Position numbers and translations under genes: made by a program | Notes under the pieces: generated by a model | The model's database searches: none | The model's input: the letters and a program-made list of their open reading frames with translations, nothing else | What the model was told of the DNA's origin: nothing | From: Paractinoplanes deccanensis | GTDB lineage: Bacteria; Actinomycetota; Actinomycetes; Mycobacteriales; Micromonosporaceae | DNA: 64,000 nucleotides | NCBI RefSeq assembly: GCF_016862115.1 | Contig: NZ_BOMI01000114.1 | Location: 1 to 64,000, forward strand | Direction of reading: 5' to 3' | In this document: in pieces, positions 40,430 through 48,951 of the stretch | How positions within the stretch are numbered: the stretch's first letter is position 1 | Layout: the number at the start of each line of letters is the position of its first letter

Positions 40430-41791
40430 ATGGCGACGATGACGATCCTCGGTGCCGGCCTGGCGGGCCTGAGCACCGCGATGATGCTGCACCACGACGG
40501 CCACGACGTGACCGTCCTCGAACGCGATCCGGCGTTGCCCGGCGACCGGCCGTGGGACACCTGGCAGCGGCCCGGCGTCAACCAGTTCCGGCTGCCGCAC
40601 TTCCTGCTCCCGCGCTGGTGGAGCGCGCTGTCGGAGGACCTGCCGGCGGCCGCCGCCGAGCTCGTGGCCGCCGGCGGCACCCGCTTCCTGCCGGTGCCCG
40701 GCGAGCGGCGCGACGGCGATGCCCGCTTCGAGACGGTCACCGCCCGGCGGCCGGTCGTGGAGGCAGCGCTGGCCCGGGCCGCGGCGGCGGCGGGCGTCAC
40801 GGTGCGGCGCGGGGTGCGCGCTTGCGGCGTACGACTCGATGGCGCGACCCGGGTGACCGGCGTGGCCACCGACCAGGGTGTGGTGCCCGCCGACCTGGTG
40901 ATCGACTGCTCGGGACGGCGGTCGCCGATGCCGGCGTGGCTGGGCGAGCGGAAGCCCGTCGAGGAGCGCGACGGCGGCGGCTTCGTCTACTACGCCCGGC
41001 ACTTCCGCGGCGAGATGCCCGAGCTGCGAACGGTGCTGCAACAGCAGTACGAGTCGGTGTCCCTGCTGACCCTGCCGGCGGACAACTCCACGTGGAGCGT
41101 GGTGGTCATCGCGAGCGCGAAGGACCACGCGCTGCGGGCCCTGCGCGACCCGGCGGTGTGGACGGCCCTGGTGTCCCGCTATCCGCTCGCCGCCCCCTGG
41201 ATCGAGGCGGCACCGATCACCGGCGTCGACGTGATGGCCGGCATCGAGGACCGCCTCAAGCACTACACGGCCGACGGCGCACCCGTCGTCACCGGCATGG
41301 TCCCGGTCGGCGACGCGTGGGCCTGCACCAACCCGTCCCTCGGCCGGGGCGCGGCCTTCACGCTGCTGCACGCCCGCGTGCTGCGCGACGTGCTGCGCGA
41401 CACCGACCCCGCCGACCACGACAAGCTGGCCCGCCGCTTCCACGAGGCCACGGCACGCACGATGCTGCCGCTCTACCGCGCCACGAACGCCTTCGACACC
41501 CACCGCCTGGCCGAGATCGACGGCGACGTGACCGGCGTCCCGTACCGCCCCGAGGACCCCCGCTGGATCGGCGCGAAGGCGCTGTACGCGGCCGCCCAGC
41601 GCGACCCGGACATGCTGCGCGCCTACCTGGCGATCTCGTCGTTCCTGGAGACACCGGACGAGGTCTTCGCCCGCCCGGGTCTGCGCGACCGGGTGCTGGC
41701 GCTGGGGGTGTCGGCGCCGCAGTATCCGCTGGGCGGCTGCAGCCGAGCCGAGATCGTGAGCGTCTGCCGCTCGGCAGCGACGGAGAGATGA
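40430..41791 (+). CDS. FAD-dependent oxidoreductase (monooxygenase/halogenase-like fold)
   Basis: A 453-aa flavoprotein. The dinucleotide fold MTILGAGLAGLSTAMMLHHDGHDVTVLERDP is at the N-terminus, with a second FAD contact in VVTGMVPVGDAWACTNPSLGRGAAFTLLHA (GD motif, about 285-315). No signal peptide or membrane span. It resembles the family of FAD-binding monooxygenases and tryptophan-halogenase-like proteins. The halogenase GxGxxG...WxWxIP pattern is absent, so hydroxylation or dehydrogenation is more likely. The ATG at 40430 follows 26 nt after the NTPase stop and has a leader resembling that gene's. Confidence 0.82.
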   Translation: MATMTILGAGLAGLSTAMMLHHDGHDVTVLERDPALPGDRPWDTWQRPGVNQFRLPHFLLPRWWSALSEDLPAAAAELVAAGGTRFLPVPGERRDGDARFETVTARRPVVEAALARAAAAAGVTVRRGVRACGVRLDGATRVTGVATDQGVVPADLVIDCSGRRSPMPAWLGERKPVEERDGGGFVYYARHFRGEMPELRTVLQQQYESVSLLTLPADNSTWSVVVIASAKDHALRALRDPAVWTALVSRYPLAAPWIEAAPITGVDVMAGIEDRLKHYTADGAPVVTGMVPVGDAWACTNPSLGRGAAFTLLHARVLRDVLRDTDPADHDKLARRFHEATARTMLPLYRATNAFDTHRLAEIDGDVTGVPYRPEDPRWIGAKALYAAAQRDPDMLRAYLAISSFLETPDEVFARPGLRDRVLALGVSAPQYPLGGCSRAEIVSVCRSAATER

Positions 41792-41992
41792 CCCGGACAT
41801 GGTCGCCGCGCTGCGCGATACAGGTAGCGAAGCCGGCCCCGATCCCGGCGGCAGTGACCATCGACCTCCCGCCCTGGTCAGAACCGGGAGGAGGCGCGCG
41901 GCGCACCGTCAACCCGCGACCTGAGCCGGAAAGCGCTCTTGCCTCGCGAGCATGAGCCGCACACGGCCACGTGCGCTTGCGGGGGGTGCGGC
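41792..41992. other. Intergenic region with an AGCGCT motif
   Basis: About 200 bp without a gene. GGAAAGCGCT (41928-41937) repeats the 10-mer found at the lyase operator (8705-8714), although the right half-site is poorer here. Nothing else stands out. Confidence 0.4.
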
Positions 41993-42589
41993 ATGATCAC
42001 CGGCGTGGGTGAGCTGCGCCGGTTCCTGTTGTTGCTGGTTGTTCCGTTGCTGGCCGCATGCACCGAGCCGTGGCAGGCCACCAGCGGGCTCGCGCCCACG
42101 CCTGCGCCCAGCGTCGCGGCCTCGCCGGCCGGGGTTCGCGGCTCCGGTGAGCCCACCACGCCGGTGGCTGTCGAGCCGGTGTCCGCGTGCTCCCTGATCG
42201 GGGTGCAGATCACCGCGGACCGGGGGGACGCGGCCATGGGATACCGGGAGATGTCGCTGCACCTGCGCAACTGCGGCACCGAGCCCTACCTGGTCGAGGG
42301 GCGGCCGGACATCGTCGTGCTCGACGAGGACGGCCGGCCGCTGAAGATCTCCGTCCAGCCCAGCGTGCACTACACCGCGGCGCCGGGGCGGCTCGTGCTC
42401 AAGCCGGGCACGAGTGCGCGGGCCGTGCTGTCCTGGCGTAACACCGTCACCAACATCAGCGGCGGGGCGGACACCGGGGCGTCGCTGGCGGTGGCCGTCT
42501 CCGAGGGCGGGATGCGCCAGTCCGTCAGCCTGCCGGCGCCGCTCGACCTCGGCAACACCGGGCGGCTCGAGGCCAGCGCCTGGTTCTGA
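41993..42589 (+). CDS. DUF4232-type secreted lipoprotein
   Basis: A 198-aa protein. Lipoprotein signal FLLLLVVPLLAAC near residues 9-21, then a Pro/Ala/Ser-rich spacer. The C-terminal domain has the DUF4232 pattern: ACSLIGVQITADRGDAAMGYREMSLHLRNCGTEPYLVEGRPDIVVLDEDG, with a probable Cys-Cys bridge, and LKPGTSARAVLSWRN. These beta-sandwich lipoproteins are common on actinobacterial surfaces and have no defined role. The ATG at 41993 is preceded by a G-run; the GTG at 42005 is also possible. The gene is convergent with the next lipoprotein gene, 15 bp away. Confidence 0.83.
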   Translation: MITGVGELRRFLLLLVVPLLAACTEPWQATSGLAPTPAPSVAASPAGVRGSGEPTTPVAVEPVSACSLIGVQITADRGDAAMGYREMSLHLRNCGTEPYLVEGRPDIVVLDEDGRPLKISVQPSVHYTAAPGRLVLKPGTSARAVLSWRNTVTNISGGADTGASLAVAVSEGGMRQSVSLPAPLDLGNTGRLEASAWF

Positions 42590-42604
42590 GTCCGGTCCGG
42601 GGCG

Positions 42605-43177
42605 TCAGGACGGCGCCGGGGAGGTCACCGGGCAGTCGCCGTCGCACCGCTCGTACACGATGCGGTTGTCCAGGTCCGGGTCGCCGAGGGAGAAGACCAG
42701 GACGACGGCGTCGCCGGCGCTCTCCGCGGTCAACGACAGGCCGACGGCGGCGGGCTTGCCGGCCAGCTCGCGGACCGCCAGCAACACCGTGGAACGGGGC
42801 CCGTCCGGCGGCCCCAGCCCGGTGGTGAGGTGCCAGTCCCCGGAAGCCGGCAGCCGGTCCCGGGTCACGTCGAACCCGGGCGGAAGGTCCTCCTCGTAGT
42901 GGGGGATCTCCTCGTAGGGCACGTTGCTCGCCGCGAACCGGCCGTCGGCGGTGAACGTCAGCACCGCCCCGCCGCGCGCCTCCCGCCAGGAGCCGGCCAC
43001 GTCCGGCGCGCTCAGATCGGCCGGCACCCTCGGGCTCGACGAGCCGGAACCGGAGCCGGGCCCGCCGAAGCATCCGGCCGACAGGGACAGCAGGCCCACC
43101 AGGACGGCCGTGCCCCACCGCTGCCCCCGGCCGTATCGCCGGGCAAGCGCCCGCTTCGCCACGGTGGTCCCGCCCAT
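42605..43177 (-). CDS. Secreted lipoprotein, hypothetical
   Basis: A 190-aa protein. A basic N-terminus, hydrophobic core and lipobox SLSAGC (near residue 36) mark it as a lipoprotein; a Gly/Ser spacer follows. The mature part, DVAGSWREARGGAVLTFTADGRFAASNV, resembles the short lipocalin-like or copper-resistance-like repeats (GSW..., LTFTADGRF) found in many actinobacterial proteins of unknown function. A CDGDC motif lies near the C-terminus. It is divergent from the SDR gene at 43245. Confidence 0.75.
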   Translation of the reverse strand: MGGTTVAKRALARRYGRGQRWGTAVLVGLLSLSAGCFGGPGSGSGSSSPRVPADLSAPDVAGSWREARGGAVLTFTADGRFAASNVPYEEIPHYEEDLPPGFDVTRDRLPASGDWHLTTGLGPPDGPRSTVLLAVRELAGKPAAVGLSLTAESAGDAVVLVFSLGDPDLDNRIVYERCDGDCPVTSPAPS

Positions 43178-43244
43178 CGCCGGATATCAGTGTTCGCTCA
43201 GGAGCGTAGCGACATCCCCGGCGCGACCATGGGAGGATCCGGCG

Positions 43245-44027
43245 GTGAACGACTTCGCGCGGCCGCTCGCCGGCCACAGTGCACTGATCATCGGGGGCGG
43301 GGGCGAGGGGATCGGGCGGGCCATCTCGCGGGCCTTCGCGGCGGCGGGGGCCGCGGTCGCCGTCGCGGACATCGACCCGGAGCGGGCGGGTGCTGCCGCC
43401 CAGGAGCTGACCGGCCGAGGCGCGCGGGCTCTCGCGCTCGCCGGGGACGTGCGCTCGCCGTCCGATGTGGATGGTTTCGTGCGCCGCAGTGCCGACGAGT
43501 TCGGGCGGCTCGACACGCTCGTGACCGTGGTCGGTGGGCAGGTGGCGTTCGTTCCCGCCGTGCGGCTGCACGAGATGAGCGACGGCGACTGGGATCTGGC
43601 CTACGAGATGAACCTGCGCTATGTGGCGCGGGCGGCCCGTGCCGCGATCCGGGTCTTCCTCGGCCAGGGTGGGGGCGGGTCCATCGTGAGCGTCGGGTCG
43701 GTGGCGGGTGTGATGGCCGCGCCCATGCAGGCGGGGTACGGTGCCGCCAAGGCCGGGCTCAACAGCCTCGCCCGGACGGTCGCCGCGGAATACGCCGCGG
43801 ACGGGATCCGCATGAACGTGGTGACGTGCGGCGCCATCGCGACGGCCACGGCGAACGCGGAGCAGGCCGGTGCCGAGGTGCCGGAGATTCCGTTGCGGCG
43901 GCTCGGCGCGCCGGCGGACGCCGCGGCGGCGGCCGTCTTTCTCGCCTCGCCGCTCTCGTCCTATGTGACCGGGCAGAGCCTCGTGGTCGACGGCGGGGTC
44001 ACGGTGCGGGGTCCGTTCGAGGTGTAG
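43245..44027 (+). CDS. Short-chain dehydrogenase/reductase (SDR)
   Basis: A 260-aa oxidoreductase. Cofactor motif ALIIGGGGEGIGRAISRAFAAAG (residues 13-35), then ADIDPERAG, suggesting NAD(H). The catalytic triad is visible as Ser in SIVSVGSVAG, Tyr and Lys in YGAAKAGLNSLARTVAAEYAADGIRMNVV; PLRRLGAPADAAAAAVFLASPLSSYVTGQSLVVDGG is the classical C-terminal block. The substrate is unknown. The GTG at 43245 is preceded by GGGAGG. The 3' end overlaps the convergent GNAT gene by 29 bp. Confidence 0.92.
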   Translation: MNDFARPLAGHSALIIGGGGEGIGRAISRAFAAAGAAVAVADIDPERAGAAAQELTGRGARALALAGDVRSPSDVDGFVRRSADEFGRLDTLVTVVGGQVAFVPAVRLHEMSDGDWDLAYEMNLRYVARAARAAIRVFLGQGGGGSIVSVGSVAGVMAAPMQAGYGAAKAGLNSLARTVAAEYAADGIRMNVVTCGAIATATANAEQAGAEVPEIPLRRLGAPADAAAAAVFLASPLSSYVTGQSLVVDGGVTVRGPFEV

Positions 44028-44424
44028 GGCCGAGCCGGAGCAGGCCGGCTCGGGTCGGGCGGAAGCCGCAGCTCTCCAGGTAGAAGCCCGCCAGCCCGGC
44101 CTCGAAGTCGACGTGCAGCCACTCGCAACCGGCGTCCCGGGCCGCCGAGGTGGCCTCGGCCACCAGGCGGGCGCCGATGCCGCGGTGCTGGCGATCCGGG
44201 TCCACCGCGGTGTCCAGCAGGAAGGCGTGGCTGCCGCCGTCCCAGCAGACCTGGACGAAGCCCACCAGCGCGGTGCCCTCGAAGGCGCCGATCCAGGTGA
44301 GCGCGTGCCGGTGCAGGCGCTCGGCCCAGGGCCGCACGTGCGAGGGCGCGCCGAACGCTCGCGCGTGCAGAAGGCTCAGCGAACGGTCGTCGACGGGGAA
44401 GCGCGGAACGTACGAGATCGTCAC
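43999..44424 (-). CDS. GNAT family N-acetyltransferase
   Basis: A 141-aa protein. The GNAT core is visible as ALVGFVQVCWDGGSHAFLLDTAVDPDRQHRGIGARLVAEATSAARDAGCEWLHVDFEAGLAGFYLESCGF, with the acetyl-CoA pyrophosphate loop RQHRGIGARL near residues 80-89. A plain single-domain acetyltransferase of unknown substrate. A strong terminator for the GH2 gene lies just upstream of its start, so it has its own promoter. Confidence 0.9.
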   Translation of the reverse strand: MTISYVPRFPVDDRSLSLLHARAFGAPSHVRPWAERLHRHALTWIGAFEGTALVGFVQVCWDGGSHAFLLDTAVDPDRQHRGIGARLVAEATSAARDAGCEWLHVDFEAGLAGFYLESCGFRPTRAGLLRLGPTPRTDPAP

Positions 44425-44440
44425 CCGGGTGACGGTAGTG

Positions 44441-44476
44441 CCGCGGCCGGCGTCCTGGCGGTGACGCCGGCCGCGG
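44441..44476 (-). terminator. Intrinsic terminator of the GH2 glycosidase gene
   Basis: A perfect 13-bp stem (CCGCGGCCGGCGT at 44441-44453 with its complement at 44464-44476) closes a 10-nt loop. It begins 5 bp beyond the minus-strand stop at 44482. Confidence 0.8.
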
Positions 44477-44481
44477 TCTTT

Positions 44482-47400
44482 CTAGGAGTTGTAGGCGTGG
44501 GCGGTCACCTTCAGGCCGCGCGGGCGGCCCAGGCGGGACGGCCAGGTGATGCCGACCTTCCGGGACTCGCCGGGGAGCAGCCAGAAGTAGTTGTCGGTGT
44601 ACTGGGCGGGCAGCACCCGGTCGCCCTTGCCGTCGCGGAGGGCGACCCGGATCAGGGCGGCGGCCGCCTTGCCGCGGTTGGTGACGGTGGCCGTGACGCC
44701 CGCGCCGGCCGCGGTGGTCCGGACGTCGAGGGCCGTGCGCGGCATCGTCGACAGCGCCCGCATGTCCGAGGGCTTGCCGTACCGCCAATACGTGTTCTCC
44801 GAGAGGAGCTCGCCCTTGGCGGTGCGCATCTCCAGTCGTACGAGATGAAGCGGTTGACCCTCGACGGCGGCGACCGTGAAGGCCGGGGTCGTCGAGGACG
44901 GGGCCACCGACAGTGTCTGGCTCTGGGGAGCGCCGAGCGGGCGGCCGGCGAGATCGTAGGCGCGGGCGGTGACGGTCACGCCGGTCAACGCGGACGGGGT
45001 GTGGTTGACCGCGCGCACACGCCACGTACCCGGGTCGGCCTGGACGTGACGGGGTGAGCAGCTCTTGCGGGAGCCGTAGTAGGCCCCGTTGACGTCGAGG
45101 TCGTAGTCGTAGGTCTGCCAGACCGTGCTGTACCAGGCCGGGTGCGACATCCAGAGCAGCAGGCCGGACGCGTTGTCGAACAGCGACGAGTTCCACGCCT
45201 CGAACATGGCGCGGTGGTTCTCGTAGTTGACGAACTGCGCGCGGGCGGTGAACTCCTCGAGCGACGACGCCACGCCGAGCCGTTCCTCGATCGCCTTCTG
45301 GTAGTCGCCGACGTGCTGGTTGCCGATCAGCGCCCAGTCGTGGTAGCCCCAGACCTCGCCGATGGGCCACGCGGGCTGGTCGGCGGCGAGGTTGCGCATC
45401 GTCTCCGGGTGCGGCACCACGGGCATGCCGATCTCGGTGTGGAAGCCGAGCGTCCCGTTCTTGTAGATGGCCGGGTCGGGATAGGTGGTGGGGTCGATCC
45501 AGTGCCACGGGCCCGATCCGCTGACGATGCCGGCGTTCGACGACGGCACGTAGACGATCTCGGGGTTGAGCTCGGCGACCGCCTTGCGCAGGCCGGCGTC
45601 GATCGCGGCCGGCGGGAACTGCTCGTTCGCCCCGCACCAGACGGCGATGCTGGGGTGGTGCCGGTAGCGGCTGATGGTGTCGGCCACGACCGCGTCGTAG
45701 GTCGCGGACGAGTCGATGAACGGGCCGGCCTCCCAGAAGTCGTTCCAGACCAGGATGCCGTACTCGTCGCAGGCGGCGTAGAGCTCCTCGCGGTTGCTGC
45801 TGCCGATCCAGTTGCGGATCATCGTGAAGTTCATGTCGCGGTGCATCGCGACCGTCTCGCGGGTGCGGTACGGCTCGGTGCGGCGCAGCAGCTCGTCCCA
45901 GCCCCAGTTGCCGCCGCGGCAGAAGACCGGCACGCCGTTGACGCTGATCTTCAGCTCGGTGGCGCGGTTGTCGACCGCCTTGACGTCGGTGAACGTGGTG
46001 CCGTCGAGCGAGGTCCGCACGACGAAGTCGCGGGCGTACGCCTGCTCCCAGTCGATCCGCACCTGGTCGAAGGCGGCGGGCGCGCCGAGGTCGACCTGGA
46101 TCCATTGGTTGTCGGCGGACTCGGAGGCCCATCGGGTACGGGGATTGCCGTCGGTGACGTTGCTCGCGGGGTTGGACGACTCGCTCGACGACGCCGTGGC
46201 CGGCTTGCCGCGCGCGAGGTCCTCCCCGCCGGCGAGGACCGAAAGCGCCCACATCGACACGCCCCAGTCGGTGGCCCGCTTGCCGGTCTGGATCCGGACG
46301 TACCGGCCGGTGGCGTTCTCGACGGGCACGACCTGCCGGCCGGTGTTGCCGGGCGGCGTCTCGTTGTCCACCGCCTTGACGTCGGCCCACGCGTCGCCGT
46401 CGTCGGAGACCTGCACCCGGTAGTCCAGCGCGAACGCCTGCTCCCACAGGATCGTCACGCGGTCGAAGTCGGCCGCCGCCCCGAGGTCCACCTGGATCCA
46501 CTCGTTGTCGCGGTACTCCGAGCTCCACCGGGTGCCCGCGTCGCCGTCGACCACCGCGGCGGGGCTCGTGCCGTCCGCGGCCGACGACGCGGTGGCCGTG
46601 CGGTGCAGCGCGAGGTCGGGGCCGCTGCCGTCGGTGACCGAAAGGGACCACATCGACACGCCCCAGCCGGTGGCGCGGGCGCCCGCCTGGATGCGCACGT
46701 GCCGCTTGTGCTGCCGGTCGAAGGTGACGGTCTGCGACGCCTTGCCGTCCTGGAAGTCCAGCGGTGGCTTCGCGGCCGGGCTGATCACCACGGGCAGGTG
46801 CGACTCGTACGAGAACTCGCGGATGCCGTAGCGGATCGTCCGGCTGTCGCTCACCGCGCGCCCGACCGTGGCGGTGACCGTGAGGTCGTGCAGGTGCGGC
46901 TCGCCGTACCCGTTGGGCCACCACAACTGGGGGTCACGCACGTGGACGGTGCCGAGCGTGACGTCCAGGGCGCCGCCGGCCGGGACGGTGACCGTCCTGC
47001 TGACGCCGAGCGACGCCTTCAGCGTCACGGTGACCGGGGCGGCGGCGACGTTGCGGACCGGGACGGTGACGGTGATCTCGGCACGCTTCAGGTCCGGGAC
47101 CTTGGTGACCACGTGCAGGTCGCCGATGACGATGTCGCCGGTGCTGCGCAGCCGCACGTGGTTCCAGATGCCGGAGGCCCGGTCGCGCACGGCGGGCATC
47201 CAGTCCCAGCCGGACACGGCGAGGTAGGTCGGCGAGTCCTTCCAGATCGAGCCGCCGCCGAGGAACGTCCAGCTGTTGAGCGTCTTGTCGCCGGGCGTGC
47301 CGGGGTGCGGCATCGGCGAGATCTTGACGCGGACGGTGTGCTCGGCGTGGCCCTTCAGCGCCGAGGTGATGTCGAAGGCCCCCCGCGCGAACGGGTGGGT

Positions 47401-48390
47401 GACGGTGCCGACCTCGACGTCGTTGACCCAGGTGGTCGCGGCGTGGTTGACGCCGTCGAACTCCAGCCAGACGCGGCGGGAGGCGTCGAAGCCGCGCGGC
47501 AGCCGGAAGTCGCGGCGGTACCACCACGCGTGCCGGGACAGCGCCTCGGGGATGCGCAGGTTCTCGAAGCCGGCGACCGGGTCGGGCAGGTGGCCGCGCT
47601 CGACCAGGGTGGCGAGGACCGTGCCGGGGACGGTGGCGGGCACCCAGTCGCGCAGGTCGTCGCCGGCGAAGTCGTCGAGGGTGAGCGCCCAGCCGGACTC
47701 CAGCGGGACGGTGCCGTCCTCGGCGACGCGCAGCGCGGGCGCCGGGGCGGTGTTGCCGCCGGCCCAGTCGGTCCAGCCCTCGGCCCGGGGGCGGGGGCCG
47801 AGCGCTCGCCCGTACACCTGCAGGCCGTTGAGACCGGCCGGGTTGGCGTTGTGCCGCGTGAGGACGGTCAGCCGCACGTGCCGGGCACGCACCGGCCGGG
47901 CCGGCGTGATCCGCTGGACCCCGCCGGCGCCGTCGGTGGTCTCGTGCACCAGGGTCCAGGCCGCGCCGTCCGTGCTGGTCTCGAGCTTGTACGCCGTGGC
48001 GGCGCTGGACAGGATCTCGTCGCCGTCGGTGGCGCCGTAGTTGCCGTCGAACGGCCCGTCGGCGAGGGTCGCCTCGAACGTGAGCGTGACCGACTCGATC
48101 TCGCAGACCGCTTGGAGGTCGACCGCGATCCATTGCGGGTCGCCGCCGCCGGCCCGCCAGCCCGATCCCTGGACGCCCGCCTGGGGCAGCCGGTCGACGA
48201 CGAACGAGGGCTGGGTGGGCGCGTACGCGGTGGACGACGCGGTGACCGGCCGGTGCAGGGCGAGCTCGGTGCCGGCGGGTGCGGGGGCGGCGGCGCGGGC
48301 GGGGCCGCCGAGGGGCAGCGCGACGGACGCGAGCAGCCCTCCGCCGGCGCCGAGGAACGCCCGGCGGGACACGGACGGGGTATCGACCAT
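44482..48390 (-). CDS. Secreted GH2-family glycosidase with inserted discoidin (F5/8) domains
   Basis: A 1302-aa enzyme. Tat signal (SRRAFLGAGGG), N-terminal F5/8C discoidin domain (about 41-195), GH2 sugar-binding domain (225-420), immunoglobulin-like strands (420-550), then an inserted block of discoidin-type repeats (about 560-825), and the TIM-barrel catalytic domain (830-1110) with acid/base Glu923 in CGANEQF and nucleophile Glu986 in FHTEIGMP. C-terminal Ig-like domains follow. The pattern suits exo-acting mannosidase or glucosaminidase members of GH2. It follows a promoter with a LacI-type operator. Confidence 0.9.
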   Translation of the reverse strand: MVDTPSVSRRAFLGAGGGLLASVALPLGGPARAAAPAPAGTELALHRPVTASSTAYAPTQPSFVVDRLPQAGVQGSGWRAGGGDPQWIAVDLQAVCEIESVTLTFEATLADGPFDGNYGATDGDEILSSAATAYKLETSTDGAAWTLVHETTDGAGGVQRITPARPVRARHVRLTVLTRHNANPAGLNGLQVYGRALGPRPRAEGWTDWAGGNTAPAPALRVAEDGTVPLESGWALTLDDFAGDDLRDWVPATVPGTVLATLVERGHLPDPVAGFENLRIPEALSRHAWWYRRDFRLPRGFDASRRVWLEFDGVNHAATTWVNDVEVGTVTHPFARGAFDITSALKGHAEHTVRVKISPMPHPGTPGDKTLNSWTFLGGGSIWKDSPTYLAVSGWDWMPAVRDRASGIWNHVRLRSTGDIVIGDLHVVTKVPDLKRAEITVTVPVRNVAAAPVTVTLKASLGVSRTVTVPAGGALDVTLGTVHVRDPQLWWPNGYGEPHLHDLTVTATVGRAVSDSRTIRYGIREFSYESHLPVVISPAAKPPLDFQDGKASQTVTFDRQHKRHVRIQAGARATGWGVSMWSLSVTDGSGPDLALHRTATASSAADGTSPAAVVDGDAGTRWSSEYRDNEWIQVDLGAAADFDRVTILWEQAFALDYRVQVSDDGDAWADVKAVDNETPPGNTGRQVVPVENATGRYVRIQTGKRATDWGVSMWALSVLAGGEDLARGKPATASSSESSNPASNVTDGNPRTRWASESADNQWIQVDLGAPAAFDQVRIDWEQAYARDFVVRTSLDGTTFTDVKAVDNRATELKISVNGVPVFCRGGNWGWDELLRRTEPYRTRETVAMHRDMNFTMIRNWIGSSNREELYAACDEYGILVWNDFWEAGPFIDSSATYDAVVADTISRYRHHPSIAVWCGANEQFPPAAIDAGLRKAVAELNPEIVYVPSSNAGIVSGSGPWHWIDPTTYPDPAIYKNGTLGFHTEIGMPVVPHPETMRNLAADQPAWPIGEVWGYHDWALIGNQHVGDYQKAIEERLGVASSLEEFTARAQFVNYENHRAMFEAWNSSLFDNASGLLLWMSHPAWYSTVWQTYDYDLDVNGAYYGSRKSCSPRHVQADPGTWRVRAVNHTPSALTGVTVTARAYDLAGRPLGAPQSQTLSVAPSSTTPAFTVAAVEGQPLHLVRLEMRTAKGELLSENTYWRYGKPSDMRALSTMPRTALDVRTTAAGAGVTATVTNRGKAAAALIRVALRDGKGDRVLPAQYTDNYFWLLPGESRKVGITWPSRLGRPRGLKVTAHAYNS

Positions 48391-48410
48391 GAGTGACTCC
48401 AGGAGGACGG

Positions 48411-48452
48411 TGACAACGTTGTCATAAGACGACCATGAATCCGTTGTGTCAA
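48411..48452 (-). promoter_or_regulatory. Promoter with LacI-type operator for the GH2 gene
   Basis: On the minus strand TTGACA (48452-48447) is followed after 17 bp by TCTTAT (48429-48424), directly abutted by the perfect 14-bp palindrome TGACAACGTTGTCA (48424-48411). The start codon is about 20 bp further on. This is a textbook arrangement for repression by a LacI/GalR-family protein that blocks the transcription start. The matching regulator is not in the window. Confidence 0.85.
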
Positions 48453-48494
48453 GACCATGTTTCGGTGTCCCCCGGCGCCGTCTACGGTGGAGCG

Positions 48495-48764
48495 GTGCGA
48501 CGTCCCTGGTGGCAGTGGGTGATCGGCTGGCTCGGCGCGGCCGCTTTCGCCGGCACGTTGGTGTTGTACGCGGCCGGTGGCCTCCTGGCGCCCGCGTGGG
48601 CCATCGCGCTGCTCCTGCTCGCCTGGCTCGCCCTGCTCTGGCTGGTCGTCAGGCTGATGCGCACCGGGCGGCCGCTCTGGGTGCCCGCCGTCCCGGTCGC
48701 CGCCTACACGCTGTGGTACGCGGCCCTCACCGCCGGCGAGAGATGGCTCGGCTGGACCGGCTGA
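48495..48764 (+). CDS. Small two- to three-span membrane protein
   Basis: An 89-aa protein: VRRPWWQWVIGWLGAAAFAGTLVLYAAGG, then WAIALLLLAWLALLWLVVRLMR and WVPAVPVAAYTLWYAALTAGERW, giving three hydrophobic segments. It has no recognised family. The GTG at 48495 is placed exactly 6 nt after TACGGT (48483-48488), the signature of a leaderless promoter, so I prefer it to the upstream ATG at 48435. The stop lies 38 bp before the next small frame. Confidence 0.6.
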   Translation: MRRPWWQWVIGWLGAAAFAGTLVLYAAGGLLAPAWAIALLLLAWLALLWLVVRLMRTGRPLWVPAVPVAAYTLWYAALTAGERWLGWTG

Positions 48765-48801
48765 GGACGGCCGCTCGCCGGGGCGAGCCTACGATGGCGC
48801 G

Positions 48802-48951
48802 GTGGAGGACATCCTGCTGATCGCCGTCGTCGACATGGCCGCGAGCCGGGCCGGCCACGAGGCGTTCATGGCCGATCCGGAGCGGCTCGCGCCACGCGCG
48901 CGGCTGGGCGGCGCCGCGCCCAGCACCCGGGTGCTCGACGTTCACGAGTGA
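48802..48951 (+). CDS. Possible 49-aa leaderless small protein
   Basis: A 50-codon frame from GTG 48802 (VEDILLIAVVDMAASRAGHEAFMADPERLAP and on to VLDVHE). It is short, but TACGAT (48790-48795) lies exactly 6 nt before the GTG, as for other leaderless candidates here. It has no known family. Its last 10 bp overlap the convergent 67-aa gene. Confidence 0.45.
   Translation: MEDILLIAVVDMAASRAGHEAFMADPERLAPRARLGGAAPSTRVLDVHE

Noticed and set aside
40430-41791. Tryptophan halogenase
   Set aside because: The FAD fold is similar, but the halogenase WxWxIP motif and catalytic Lys context are not visible.
37000-42000. Secondary-metabolite biosynthetic cluster
   Set aside because: There are oxidoreductases and a regulator but no polyketide synthase, NRPS, terpene cyclase or other core enzyme.
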